This document shows positions 33,064 through 42,122 of a stretch of 64,000 nucleotides of DNA, one piece after another. The notes beneath the pieces are model-generated. The model saw nothing but the letters and a program-made list of their open reading frames with translations. It had not been told where the DNA came from and made no database searches. Positions within the stretch are counted from its first letter, which is position 1, and each line of letters starts with the position of its first letter. The DNA lies in assembly GCF_022811605.1 (NCBI RefSeq), contig NZ_CP094533.1, positions 2,914,001 through 2,978,000 on the forward strand, in the 5' to 3' direction. The stretch is from Agromyces soli. Lineage in GTDB: Bacteria; Actinomycetota; Actinomycetes; Actinomycetales; Microbacteriaceae. A program made the translations under genes and the position numbers.

Positions 33064-34157
33064 GGATCGTCTTCGACTGCAGGTACACCCGCATCGGGCA
33101 GCACGACGGCATCAGCCGGTTCACCGCCGGCCTCGTCGGCGAGCTCGGCAAGCGCCATCCCGTCACCATGCTGATCAACGACCACCGCCAGCTCGAGCTG
33201 CTGCCCGAACTGCCCTGGCAGCTCGTGAGCGGGCCCACGAGTCCGCTCGAGCCGTTCGTCGCCCTGCAGGTGAAGCGGCTGAAGCCGGATCTCGTCTTCT
33301 CGCCGATGCAGACGATGGGCTCGCTCGGCCGCGACTACCGGCTGCTGCTCACCCTCCACGATCTCATCTACTACGAGAACCGCACCCCGCCGCGCAATCT
33401 GCCGTGGCCGGTGCGGCTGCTCTGGCGGCTCTACCACCTCGCGTGGTGGCCGCAGCGGGTGCTGCTGAACCGGGCCGACCGCGTCGTGACGGTGTCCGAG
33501 ACCACGGCGGGACTCATCGCCGAGCACCGCCTGACGAAGCGCGAGGTCACCGTCGTACCGAACGCCTCCGATGAACTCGGCCGACCCGAGCTCCCGCGGC
33601 AGCGACCGGCCCGCGGCCGGCTCGTCTACATGGGCTCGTTCATGCCGTACAAGGGCGTCGACACGCTCGTGCGGGCCGCGGCGAAGCTGCCCGACCACGA
33701 GCTGCACCTGATGAGCCGGATCAGCGACGACGAGCGTCGTCGGCTCACGAGGCTCGCCCCCGACGCGCGGATCGTCTTCCACGACGGGGCGAGCGACGAG
33801 GAGTACGCCGAGCTGCTCTCGAGCGCGACCGCACTCGTGCACGCCTCGCGCGCGGAGGGTTTCGGCATCCCGCTCGTCGAGGCGATGCGCCTCGGCACGC
33901 CCATCGTGGTGAGCGACATCCCGATCTTCCGGGAGATCGGCGGCGACGCCGCCGAGTACTTCGACCCGGCCGACCCCGACGATCTCGTCCGCGCGGTGCG
34001 CGAGCTCGAGGCCGACGAGGAGTGGGCGCGACGCTCGGAGCTCGCGGTCGAACGGGCGGCGGGCTACACCTGGGCCGCGTCCGCGGAGCGGCTGCTCGAG
34101 CTCATGCAGCGCACGGTCGCCGAGCAGGGCGGCCGCCGCACCCGGCGCCGCCGCTGA
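33060..34157 (+). CDS. GT4-family glycosyltransferase
   Basis: 365 residues. The GT-B C-terminal signature VYMGSFMPYKGVDTLVRAA and EGFGIPLVEAMRLGTPIV (E-x7-E type) place it in GT4 (mannosyl- or glucosyltransferases using nucleotide sugars). The C-terminus is basic (RRTRRRR). No membrane segment, so membrane association would be peripheral. Starts at GTG overlapping the hydrolase stop. Likely acts in glycolipid or cell-surface glycan synthesis; the acceptor is unknown. Confidence 0.85.
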   Translation: MRIVFDCRYTRIGQHDGISRFTAGLVGELGKRHPVTMLINDHRQLELLPELPWQLVSGPTSPLEPFVALQVKRLKPDLVFSPMQTMGSLGRDYRLLLTLHDLIYYENRTPPRNLPWPVRLLWRLYHLAWWPQRVLLNRADRVVTVSETTAGLIAEHRLTKREVTVVPNASDELGRPELPRQRPARGRLVYMGSFMPYKGVDTLVRAAAKLPDHELHLMSRISDDERRRLTRLAPDARIVFHDGASDEEYAELLSSATALVHASRAEGFGIPLVEAMRLGTPIVVSDIPIFREIGGDAAEYFDPADPDDLVRAVRELEADEEWARRSELAVERAAGYTWAASAERLLELMQRTVAEQGGRRTRRRR

Positions 34158-34163
34158 GCACGC

Positions 34164-34772
34164 TCAGTCCGCGGTGCCGGTGAGCCGCTCGGGCTCGACG
34201 AGTTCGAGCGCGCCGTCCGCGACGCGCACGAGGTGCACCGAACCGTTGTCGATGCGGTAGCCGGGCGCCGGCAGCGTCCAGTCGCTGAGGTGCAGGATGA
34301 GCGAGTGGATGACGCCGCCGTGCGCCACCGCGAGCACACGCCCGCCGGAGTGCCGTTCGGCGAGCGCGAGGAGCGCCGCCGAGCTGCGTTCGATGACCGC
34401 AGAGCGCGGCTCGAGTCCCTCGATGGTCGCGGCGGATGCCTCGAGCGCGGCCCGCCCCTCGGGGTCGAGGCCCTCGAGCGCCCCGTGCCGGCGTTCGACG
34501 AGCTCGGGAACGTGCACGGGCGCGGCCAGCCCGAGCCGCTCGGCCATGATCGACGCCGTCTCCGCCGCGCGGGAGAGCGGGCTCGCGTAGATCGCGTCCC
34601 ACGACTCGGTGCGCAGCGCCTCGGCCGCCTCGGCGGCCTGCCGACGCCCCGTGTCGTTCAGCGGGATGTCGGTGAGGCCCTGGATGCGCCGCTCACGGTT
34701 CCAATCGGTCTCGCCGTGCCGCACGAGCGCGATCGTGACGGGCGCGAGCGGCATCCTGCTGAGCTCGGTCAT
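34164..34772 (-). CDS. Histidine phosphatase (phosphoglycerate-mutase-like) family protein
   Basis: 202 residues. The phosphohistidine motif RHGETDWNRERRIQG is near residue 18, followed by PLNDTGRRQA, and the second catalytic His is in VAHGGVI. Members are cofactor-independent-appearing broad phosphatases; length and motifs fit a phosphatase rather than glycolytic mutase. It follows the sirtuin gene on the same strand after 56 bases. Substrate unknown. Confidence 0.88.
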   Translation of the reverse strand: MTELSRMPLAPVTIALVRHGETDWNRERRIQGLTDIPLNDTGRRQAAEAAEALRTESWDAIYASPLSRAAETASIMAERLGLAAPVHVPELVERRHGALEGLDPEGRAALEASAATIEGLEPRSAVIERSSAALLALAERHSGGRVLAVAHGGVIHSLILHLSDWTLPAPGYRIDNGSVHLVRVADGALELVEPERLTGTAD

Positions 34773-34828
34773 CAGACCATGCTCGCAGATGCGCCGGCGA
34801 ACTCACGCACCGAACTCACGCGCCCGAG

Positions 34829-35674
34829 TCATGCACCGAGGGCATCCGCGATGGCGGTCAGCGTCTCGGTCGTGCCCGCGTCGAGCTTGACGGCCGCGCG
34901 GCCATCGCCCTTCGTCTCGCCGCGGTTCACGACGACGATCGGCAGATGCCGCCGACGGGCGAGCTCGATGAGGCGGATGCCGGAGTTCACGACGAGGGAG
35001 CTGCCGGCGACGAGCAGGGAGTCGGCCGCCTCGACGACGCCGGCCGCCGAGCGGAACGTCTCGACCGGCACGAACTCGCCGAAGAAGACCACGTCGGGCT
35101 TCAGCATGCCGCCGCAGACGGAGCACTCGGGGATGCGCATGCCCGCGACGTCGTCGACCTCGACGTCGCCGTCGGGGTTCGTGCGCAGCGCACGCTCGAG
35201 CTCGGGCTCGAGACCCGGGTTCAGCGCGGTGAGCCGCTCGGCGATCGCCTCGCGCGCGAAGAGCTGACCGCAGGCGAGGCAGACGACCCGGTCCATGCCG
35301 CCGTGCAGCTCCACGACCCGGCGGCTGCCAGCGCGCCGGTGCAGCCCGTCGACGTTCTGCGTGACGACGCCGGCCGTCGCGCCGGAGGCCTCGAGCCGGG
35401 CGAGCGCGCGGTGGCCGCCGTTCGGGCGCGCCGAGCCGAAGGAGCGCCAGCCCAGGTGGCTGCCCGCCCAGTAGCGCTTGCGCGCCGGCTCGGAGCCGAC
35501 GAAGGTCTGGAACGTCATCGGGGAGCGCCGCGGCGCCCCCTCGCCCCGGTAGTCGGGGATGCCCGAGTCGGTGCTGACCCCGGCCCCGGTGAGGACCGCG
35601 ATCCTGCCCGCGCCGAGCACGTCGATCGCGCGGTCCAGGCCGGCCACGGCGGGCTCTGCAGTGCTGGTGCTCAC
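34829..35674 (-). CDS. Sirtuin, NAD-dependent protein deacylase (class II, SIRT4-like)
   Basis: 281 residues from the GTG at 35674. NAD-binding GAGVSTDSGIPDYRG (31-44), QNVDGLH (106-112), catalytic His124 in VELHGG, and zinc cysteines C132/C135 and C184/C187. The GIPDYRG variant and the spacing match class II (SIRT4-like) bacterial sirtuins, which may remove lipoyl, biotinyl or acyl marks. The start is chosen because TTGGAG stands a few bases upstream of GTG; the longer frame overlaps the divergent methyltransferase gene. Confidence 0.9.
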   Translation of the reverse strand: MSTSTAEPAVAGLDRAIDVLGAGRIAVLTGAGVSTDSGIPDYRGEGAPRRSPMTFQTFVGSEPARKRYWAGSHLGWRSFGSARPNGGHRALARLEASGATAGVVTQNVDGLHRRAGSRRVVELHGGMDRVVCLACGQLFAREAIAERLTALNPGLEPELERALRTNPDGDVEVDDVAGMRIPECSVCGGMLKPDVVFFGEFVPVETFRSAAGVVEAADSLLVAGSSLVVNSGIRLIELARRRHLPIVVVNRGETKGDGRAAVKLDAGTTETLTAIADALGA

Positions 35675-35778
35675 ACGGCTCCAATCGACGACGTTCACGG
35701 GACGAGTACCACGATGGTAAACACCGCGCTTTTCCAGTTTGTTTCCTGGGGTGGCAGGCTTGGGGGCCGGGAGGACCA

Positions 35779-36606
35779 TTGCACGTCGAACGAGTGCGCG
35801 ACGCGGCATCCGACGCCGTCGCCGACTACGCCGATCTCACGGACGTCGCGCTGCGCAGCGCGACCGAGCCGGAGCGCGGCATCTACCTGGCCGAATCCGC
35901 CAAGGTCATCGCCCGCGCGCTCGCGGCCGGGCACCGCCCGCGCTCCGTGCTGCTGGAGGAGAAGTGGCTCACGGGGCTCGAGCCGCTGCTCGCGGCGTAC
36001 GACGTGCCGGTGCATCTGGCCGACGCGGCACAGCTCGAGGAGATCACGGGCTACCGCGTGCACCGCGGGGCCCTCGCCGCGTTCGAGCGGCCAGAGCTCC
36101 CGGACCCGGCCGAACTGCTCCGCGACGCCCGCCGGGTCGTCGTGCTCGAGGACATCGTCGATCACACGAACGTCGGGGCGATCTTCCGCTCCGTCGCCGG
36201 CCTCGGCGCGGATGCGGTGCTCGTGAGCCCGCGCTGCGCCGACCCGCTCTACCGCCGGAGCGTGCGGGTCAGCATGGGCACCGTGTTCCAAGTGCCGTGG
36301 ACCCGGCTGCCCGACTGGGACGAGGCCGCCCCGCTGCTGCACGGCCACGGCTTCGAGATCGCCGCGCTCGCCCTCGCCGACGACGCCGTCTCGCTGCGCA
36401 CGCTCGCGAAGGACCCTCCGGAGCGGCTCGCGCTCGTCTTCGGCGCCGAGGGCGACGGGCTGAGCCGCCGGGCGCTTTCCGCGGCCGACCGCATCGTGAC
36501 GATCCCGATGCTGCACGAGGTGGACTCGCTGAACGTCGCGGCGGCCGCCGCGGTGGTGCTGTACGCGCTGACCGACCTCCAGCCCGAGCACGGGTCCGGC
36601 GGCTAG
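35779..36606 (+). CDS. TrmH/SpoU-family RNA 2'-O-methyltransferase
   Basis: 275 residues. A SPOUT knot domain with motif 1 LEDIVDHTNVGAIFRSVAG, motif 2 VFGAEGDGLS and motif 3 IPMLHEVDSLNVAAAAAVVL; N-terminal about 100 residues form the substrate-recognition domain. It methylates a ribose of rRNA or tRNA; the exact target is not clear. A TTG start at 35779 is supported by GGGAGG four bases upstream. Its TAG stop is part of the -10 element of the next gene. Confidence 0.88.
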   Translation: MHVERVRDAASDAVADYADLTDVALRSATEPERGIYLAESAKVIARALAAGHRPRSVLLEEKWLTGLEPLLAAYDVPVHLADAAQLEEITGYRVHRGALAAFERPELPDPAELLRDARRVVVLEDIVDHTNVGAIFRSVAGLGADAVLVSPRCADPLYRRSVRVSMGTVFQVPWTRLPDWDEAAPLLHGHGFEIAALALADDAVSLRTLAKDPPERLALVFGAEGDGLSRRALSAADRIVTIPMLHEVDSLNVAAAAAVVLYALTDLQPEHGSGG

Positions 36607-36609
36607 GCT
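36604..36609 (+). promoter_or_regulatory. -10 element overlapping the methyltransferase stop codon
   Basis: TAGGCT; the first three bases are the stop of the upstream gene. The D,D-carboxypeptidase ATG follows eight bases later, which implies a leaderless mRNA. Confidence 0.55.
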
Positions 36610-36617
36610 CGCACTCG

Positions 36618-37979
36618 ATGACGACCGAAGCCCCCGGCCGCGAGGCCGAGCACGACGCTGCGCGCCCGCGCCGCGCCGTCGCCGACCCCGCCGCGTCCGC
36701 CAGCGATCCCGCCGGTGCGACCCGCCAGGCCAAGGCGCGGGTCTACCGCCGCCGCCGGATCGTCGTGTTCGGCGCGCTCGCGATCATCCTCGCACTGCTC
36801 GTCTCGGGCGGCGTCTACGTCGGCCGGGCGCTCGGCGCGCCGATCCCGGCCGCGGCCCCGGTCGTCACCGCGCCGCAGCCGGTCGCACAGGCGGCGCAGC
36901 AGTTGGAGCTGCCCGGATTCGGCGGCTACGCGGTCGGCGCGGTCGGGTTCGACGGCCTCCTCGCGACCGGTTCCGCCGACGCCGCGCTGCCGACGGCGAG
37001 CATCACCAAGATCATCACCGCGCTCGTCGTGCTCGACGAGCACCCCGTCGCGGCGGGGGAGAGCGGCCCCGAGCTGGCCTACACGGAGGCCGACGTCGAG
37101 CTGTACTGGGACATGATCGCCCAGAACGGCTCCGTCGCGCCGGTGGAGCCAGGCATCTCACTGAGTCTCGTGCAGAGCCTCGAGGCGATGCTGCTGCCGT
37201 CCGGCAACAACTACGCGATCTCGATCTCGAACTGGGCCTTCGGCTCGCAGCAGGCCTTCCTGGACCGCGCCAGGACCTGGCTCGCCGATCACGGCTTCCA
37301 GCACACGGTCATCGCCGACTCGAGCGGGCTCTCCCTCGACAACACGAGCACGCCGGCCGAGCTCGTGCGGCTCGGCGAGCTCGCGCTCGAGAATCCGGTC
37401 GTCGCGGCGATCGTCGCGACGCAGGAGGTCGAGCTGCCGTCGCTCGGGCCCATCGAGAACTCGAACAAGCTGCTCGGCACCCACGGCGTCGACGGCATCA
37501 AGACCGGCACCACCGACGATGCGGCGAACCTGCTCTTCTCCGCCGACGTCCAGGTCGGCGAGGAGTCGGTCACGATCGTCGGCGTCCTGCTCGACGCCCC
37601 GGACCACGCGAGCCTGCGCCAGGCGGTGGCGGCGCTCCTCGACAGCGTCGCACCCGGCTTCCGCGAGGTGACCGTCTTCGACGAGGGCGCCGACCTCGCC
37701 AGCTACGCCACCCCGTGGGGACAGACCGCGCACGCCGAGGCGAGCGAGGCCGCCCGCCTGGTCGTCTGGAGCGACACCCCCGTCGCCGTCGAGGTCGACG
37801 CGGCCGCCGTCACGACCGCCGACGACGGCAGCGAGGTCGGCAACGCGACCGTGACGGCGGGCACCCGCACGATCGTCGTCCCGCTGCGGCTCGATGCTTC
37901 CCTCGAGGACCCCGGCGCCTGGTGGCGGCTCGGCAACCCCGGCGCGCTCGACGCTCCGGCGGTCGCCGGACGGGGCTGA
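36618..37979 (+). CDS. D-alanyl-D-alanine carboxypeptidase (S11)
   Basis: 453 residues. A cytoplasmic tail of about 45 residues, one transmembrane helix (about 48-70) and an extracytoplasmic S11 domain with S128-x-x-K131 (ASITK), SGN motif (LPSGNNYAIS) and KTG (GIKTGT). Removes the terminal D-Ala of peptidoglycan stem peptides and so controls crosslinking. The C-terminal extension of about 110 residues is beta-rich and could be an extra domain. Start by the leaderless rule after the TAGGCT hexamer. Confidence 0.9.
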   Translation: MTTEAPGREAEHDAARPRRAVADPAASASDPAGATRQAKARVYRRRRIVVFGALAIILALLVSGGVYVGRALGAPIPAAAPVVTAPQPVAQAAQQLELPGFGGYAVGAVGFDGLLATGSADAALPTASITKIITALVVLDEHPVAAGESGPELAYTEADVELYWDMIAQNGSVAPVEPGISLSLVQSLEAMLLPSGNNYAISISNWAFGSQQAFLDRARTWLADHGFQHTVIADSSGLSLDNTSTPAELVRLGELALENPVVAAIVATQEVELPSLGPIENSNKLLGTHGVDGIKTGTTDDAANLLFSADVQVGEESVTIVGVLLDAPDHASLRQAVAALLDSVAPGFREVTVFDEGADLASYATPWGQTAHAEASEAARLVVWSDTPVAVEVDAAAVTTADDGSEVGNATVTAGTRTIVVPLRLDASLEDPGAWWRLGNPGALDAPAVAGRG

Positions 37980-37991
37980 GCTGCGCGCCGG

Positions 37992-38849
37992 TCAGTGGTC
38001 GTCGCGGAGCTCCGAGGCCGCGTAGGGACCGGCATCCGGCCGTTTGGCGGTGACGAAGTCGCCGGAGGACTGGTGGCGGATGCGCCGAACGACCCACGGC
38101 ACGAGGTACTCCCGCGCCCAGGCGAGGTCGCCCACCCGCGCCTCGCGCCAGCTGCGGGCCGGCAGCGGTTCGGGCGTCGATGGCTCGAGGTCGTTGTCGA
38201 CGTTGAGCGTCGCGAGCACCATGCGCGCGACGGTGTGGTGGCCGAGCGCGTTCAGGTGCAGCCGGTCGGGCGCCCACATGCGCTGATCCTGGATCTCGGT
38301 GAGCGCCCACTGATCGGCGACCAGCAGGTCGTGCTTCGCCGCGATCGCCCGGAGGTTCTCGTTGTAGATCGCGACCTTGCCGCGGATGCCGCGGAACACG
38401 GGGGAGAAGCCGACGTCGACGCCGGTGAACAGCACGATCGTGGCCCGGTCGCGGGAGAGCCGTTCGACGGCGTACTCGAAGCGCGCCGAGATCTCGTCGG
38501 GGTCGGTGCCCGGGCGGATGACGTCGTTGCCGCCGGCCGAGATCGTGATCAGGTCGGGCCGGAGCGCGAGCGCGGGCTCGATCTGCTCGTCGATGATCTG
38601 CTGGATGAGCCGGCCGCGGATGGCGAGGTTCGCGTAGGCGAAGTCGGCGTCGCCCTGGGCGAGCACCTCGGCGACGCGGTCCGCCCAGCCCCGATGCCCG
38701 CCGGGCACGGTCGGCTCCGGGTCGCCGATGCCCTCGGTGAACGAGTCGCCCAGGGCGACGTAGCGCGACCAGGGGTGACGCGGCTCGGTGGGCACCGGCT
38801 CCGCGGATTCGTTGGACTTTGCTCCGACTGGCATTCCTCCATTCTGCAC
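37992..38849 (-). CDS. SGNH/GDSL-family hydrolase
   Basis: 285 residues. Block I YVALGDSFTEGIGDP (Ser nucleophile), block III ISAGGNDVIRPGTDPD and block V DRLHLNALGHH are present. No signal peptide, so it is a cytosolic esterase or lipase of unknown substrate. The start is uncertain: ATG at 38849 or 38834, the latter with GGAGG too close. Convergent with the D,D-carboxypeptidase gene, divergent from the helicase gene. Confidence 0.85.
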   Translation of the reverse strand: MQNGGMPVGAKSNESAEPVPTEPRHPWSRYVALGDSFTEGIGDPEPTVPGGHRGWADRVAEVLAQGDADFAYANLAIRGRLIQQIIDEQIEPALALRPDLITISAGGNDVIRPGTDPDEISARFEYAVERLSRDRATIVLFTGVDVGFSPVFRGIRGKVAIYNENLRAIAAKHDLLVADQWALTEIQDQRMWAPDRLHLNALGHHTVARMVLATLNVDNDLEPSTPEPLPARSWREARVGDLAWAREYLVPWVVRRIRHQSSGDFVTAKRPDAGPYAASELRDDH

Positions 38850-38947
38850 ACGCCGAACGGCGACGCGCGTCCGCTCGGCGGCGCGCCACGCCCGGTCGGC
38901 GATCCGGCTTCGCCCGTGTCGGATGCCTCGGGTAGCCTCGTATCCTC

Positions 38948-40753
38948 ATGAGCTCAGTGATTCCGAACGGCGCCCACCCGGGCACGTCGGCCGCCGAGCA
39001 CCTTTCCCCGTCGTATCCCGAGCGCGCCGCCTGGGGCACCGCCTCGAAGCTCCGCGCCTGGCAGGCCGAGGCCCTCGACCGCTACCTCGACGAGCTGCCA
39101 CGTGACTTCCTCGCGGCGGCCACCCCGGGCGCCGGCAAGACGACCTTCGCGCTCCGGCTCGCGGCCGAGCTGCGCGCCCGGCGCATCATCGACCGCATCA
39201 CCGTCGTGGCGCCCACCGATCACCTGAAGCGGCAGTGGGCCGACGCCGCCGACCGCGTCGGCATCCGCCTCGACCCCGGCTTCCGCAACGCGCACGGCCG
39301 CTCGGCGCGGCACTTCCACGGCGTCGCCGTGACCTACGCGCAGGTGGCGATGCGCCCCGCACTGCACCGCGAACTCACGCTCTCGGGCCGCAGCCTGATC
39401 ATCCTCGACGAAGTGCACCACGGCGGCGACACGCTGTCCTGGGGCGACGCCATCCGCGAGGCCTTCGAGCCCGCCGCGAAGCGGCTCTCGCTCACCGGCA
39501 CCCCGTTCCGCAGCGACACCGCGCCGATCCCGTTCGTCGACTACGCGCCGGATGCGAAGGGCATCCGCGTCTCCAGGACCGACTACGCCTACGGCTACGA
39601 CCGGGCCCTCGCCGACGGCGTCGTGCGCCCCGTCATCTTCATGGTCTACGCCGGCCACATGCGCTGGCGCACGAAGGCCGGCGACGAGATGGAGGCGCGG
39701 CTCGGCGAGGACAACACGAAGGACATCACCTCCGCCGCCTGGCGCACCGCCCTCGAACCGAGCGGCGAGTGGATCCCCGCCGTGCTGAACGCCGCCGATC
39801 GGCGCTTGAGCGAGGTTCGCCAGTCGATCCCCGACGCCGGCGGACTCGTGCTCGCGACCGACCAGACCGTGGCCCGCGCCTACGCGCAGCAGCTCGAGCA
39901 GATCTGCGGCGAGCGGGTCACCGTCGTGCTCTCCGACGACAAGGAGGCGTCCGCCAACATCGAGGCGTTCTCGGCATCGACGAGCCGGTGGATGGTCGCG
40001 GTGCGCATGGTGTCGGAGGGGGTCGACGTGCCGCGGCTCGCCGTCGGCGTCTACGCGACGAGCTCCTCCACGCCGCTGTTCTTCGCGCAGGCCATCGGCC
40101 GCTTCGTGCGCGCCCGGCGCCGCGGCGAGACCGCCTCGGTGTTCCTGCCGAACGTGCCGGTGCTGATGGCGCTCGCGAGCGAGCTCGAGCGGCAGCGCGA
40201 CCACGCGCTCGACCGGCGCGACGGCGACGGGGCCGACGATCCCGGCTTGGACGACGGGTTGCTCGAAGCGGCGAACCGCGAGGAGAAGGCGTCCGACGAG
40301 CTCTCCGCCGAGTTCACCTGGCAGGCGATCGCCTCAGACGCCACCTTCGACCGCGTCGTCTACGACGGCACCGAGTTCGGCACGCTCGCCGAGCCCGGCA
40401 GCGATGAGGAGTTCGACTTCATCGGCATCCCGGGCCTCCTCGAGCCCGAGCAGGTGTCCGAGCTGCTCCGTCACCGCCAGGCGCGCCAGGCGCGCCGCGC
40501 CGGCGACCGCCGCAAGCACACCGTCGCCGACGAGCAGCACGCCGAGCCCGTCGCCCTCTACCGCACCCTGAAAGAGCAGCGCGCACTGCTGAACAGTCTC
40601 GTCGGCCTCTGGGCGCGGCAGACCGGGGAGCCGCACTCGCAGGTGCACTCCGAGCTGCGGCGCATCTGCGGCGGTCCCGCGGTCGCGCAGGCGACGGTGA
40701 CCCAGCTCCAGGCGCGCATCGAGTTCGTGCGCAAGCGGCTCGGCGCCCGCTGA
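38948..40753 (+). CDS. SF2 DEAD/DEAH-box helicase
   Basis: 601 residues. Walker A ATPGAGKTT, DEVHHGG (motif II), SLTGTPFRSD (motif III), and C-terminal helicase motifs VRMVSEGVDVPRLAVG and FFAQAIGRFVRARR (motif VI). This is a type of RecG/XPB-like helicase widespread in actinobacteria with a C-terminal charged extension (EEFDFIGIPGLL...) and a helical C-terminus; its exact job (DNA repair or defence) is not shown. -10 TAGCCT (38933-38938) nine bases before ATG suggests leaderless transcription. Stands alone, divergent from the SGNH gene. Confidence 0.85.
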   Translation: MSSVIPNGAHPGTSAAEHLSPSYPERAAWGTASKLRAWQAEALDRYLDELPRDFLAAATPGAGKTTFALRLAAELRARRIIDRITVVAPTDHLKRQWADAADRVGIRLDPGFRNAHGRSARHFHGVAVTYAQVAMRPALHRELTLSGRSLIILDEVHHGGDTLSWGDAIREAFEPAAKRLSLTGTPFRSDTAPIPFVDYAPDAKGIRVSRTDYAYGYDRALADGVVRPVIFMVYAGHMRWRTKAGDEMEARLGEDNTKDITSAAWRTALEPSGEWIPAVLNAADRRLSEVRQSIPDAGGLVLATDQTVARAYAQQLEQICGERVTVVLSDDKEASANIEAFSASTSRWMVAVRMVSEGVDVPRLAVGVYATSSSTPLFFAQAIGRFVRARRRGETASVFLPNVPVLMALASELERQRDHALDRRDGDGADDPGLDDGLLEAANREEKASDELSAEFTWQAIASDATFDRVVYDGTEFGTLAEPGSDEEFDFIGIPGLLEPEQVSELLRHRQARQARRAGDRRKHTVADEQHAEPVALYRTLKEQRALLNSLVGLWARQTGEPHSQVHSELRRICGGPAVAQATVTQLQARIEFVRKRLGAR

Positions 40754-40762
40754 CGACGCAGC

Positions 40763-42013
40763 TCAGTCGGCGTCGGCGGTCGCGAACGCAGGCCGGTCGA
40801 GCGCCGCTTCCGTCTCGGCGAGCGTCGCCTCATCGAGCGATGCCGCGTCGAGCGCCCGCAGCAGATCATCGGCGAGGTCGTCGACGTGCTCGAGCCCGAT
40901 CGAGAGTCGCACGACACCAGCGGCGGGCTTGGCCTCGCCGGCGACCGGCCGATGCGTGAGCGAGGCCGGATGCTGCACGAGCGAGTCCACCCCGCCGAGC
41001 GAGACGGCGTGGGTGACGAGCTCGCACGCCTCCACGAAGCGCTGCGCCGCTTCGAAGCCGCCCACGAGGTCGAGCGCGATGATCGAACCGGGGCCCGCCT
41101 GCTGGCGCCCGATGAGCCCCTGCGGGTCCTGGCCGGGGAGTCCCGGGTAGTGCACGGCGGCCACGGCCGGGTGCGCGGCGAGGCGCGACGCGAGCTCGCC
41201 CGCGGTCGCCTGCTGCGCGCGCACCCGCACGGGCAGCGTGCGGAGCCCGCGGTGCAGCAGATAGGCCGCGAAGGGATGCAGCAGACCGCCCGTGAGCGCG
41301 CGCACTCGGCGCAGCCGTCCCACCCACTCGCGATCGCCCGCGACGACCCCGCCCATGACGTCGCCGTGCCCGCCGAGATACTTCGTGGCGCTGTGCAGCA
41401 CGAGCGCGGCGCCATGCTCGATGGGGCGCTGCAGCACGGGCGTCGCGAAGGTGTTGTCGACGAGCAGGGGCACCTCGCCCGCAGCTCGGGCGAGGGCGCC
41501 GAGATCGAGGAGCTCGAGCGTCGGATTGGCCGGGGACTCGACGACGACGAGCCCGGTGTCGGCCCGGATCGCGTCGGCGACCTCATCGGCGGTCGCCCAG
41601 CTCACCTCGGTGCCCAGCAGCCCGGTGTCGAGCACGTGGTCGGTGCCGCCGTAGAGCGGGCGGACCGCCACGATGTGCGGCCGACCGGCGCTCGCGCTCG
41701 CGATGAGCAGCGCCGAGAGCGCCGCCATGCCGCTCGCGAAAGCGACGGCACCGTGGGCCCCCTCGAGTTCGGCGAGGGCCGCCTCGAACCGGGCCACTCC
41801 GGGCTGCCAGAGCCGCTGGTAGACCGCCGAACGCTCGTCGCCGAGGTCGTGGCCGCCGGCGAGCTCCTCGTACGAGCGGCCGCCGAGCTCGACGGAGGGC
41901 AGCGGATTCGTCGTGGAGAGGTCGATGGGAGGAACATGGGAACCGAGCTCGCGAACGCCGTGCATGCCGGCGTGCACCGCGCGAGTCTCGAAGCGCGAAT
42001 TCGAGGTCTGCAT
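40763..42013 (-). CDS. Cystathionine gamma-lyase/synthase-type PLP enzyme
   Basis: 416 residues. The PLP Lys211 in HSATKYLGGHGD, ESPANPTLELLD and LVDNTFATPVLQ are typical of the Cys/Met metabolism (transsulfuration) PLP family. Members include cystathionine beta/gamma-lyase, methionine gamma-lyase and O-acylhomoserine sulfhydrylases; motifs here do not decide. The start at 42013 follows the common family beginning RFETRAVHAG; an earlier ATG at 42070 is possible. A divergent Lrp-family gene sits over a 109-base shared region, which suggests substrate-inducible sulfur amino-acid degradation. Confidence 0.88.
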   Translation of the reverse strand: MQTSNSRFETRAVHAGMHGVRELGSHVPPIDLSTTNPLPSVELGGRSYEELAGGHDLGDERSAVYQRLWQPGVARFEAALAELEGAHGAVAFASGMAALSALLIASASAGRPHIVAVRPLYGGTDHVLDTGLLGTEVSWATADEVADAIRADTGLVVVESPANPTLELLDLGALARAAGEVPLLVDNTFATPVLQRPIEHGAALVLHSATKYLGGHGDVMGGVVAGDREWVGRLRRVRALTGGLLHPFAAYLLHRGLRTLPVRVRAQQATAGELASRLAAHPAVAAVHYPGLPGQDPQGLIGRQQAGPGSIIALDLVGGFEAAQRFVEACELVTHAVSLGGVDSLVQHPASLTHRPVAGEAKPAAGVVRLSIGLEHVDDLADDLLRALDAASLDEATLAETEAALDRPAFATADAD

Positions 42014-42122
42014 TCCGCCAATGAAGCAGGATCTGCAGAGTTCGGCAAGATCTGTCGCAGTTTCCCGCATACTGGTACTCTTTGTCGAAGATTCATCGAG
42101 ACACCCCCCGAAGGAGGAAGCG

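Noticed and set aside
34154-34167. CTGAGC-AC-GCTCAG hairpin at the end of the glycosyltransferase gene as terminator
   Set aside because: Only six base pairs with a two-base loop and no T-run; it probably reflects the two overlapping stop codons.
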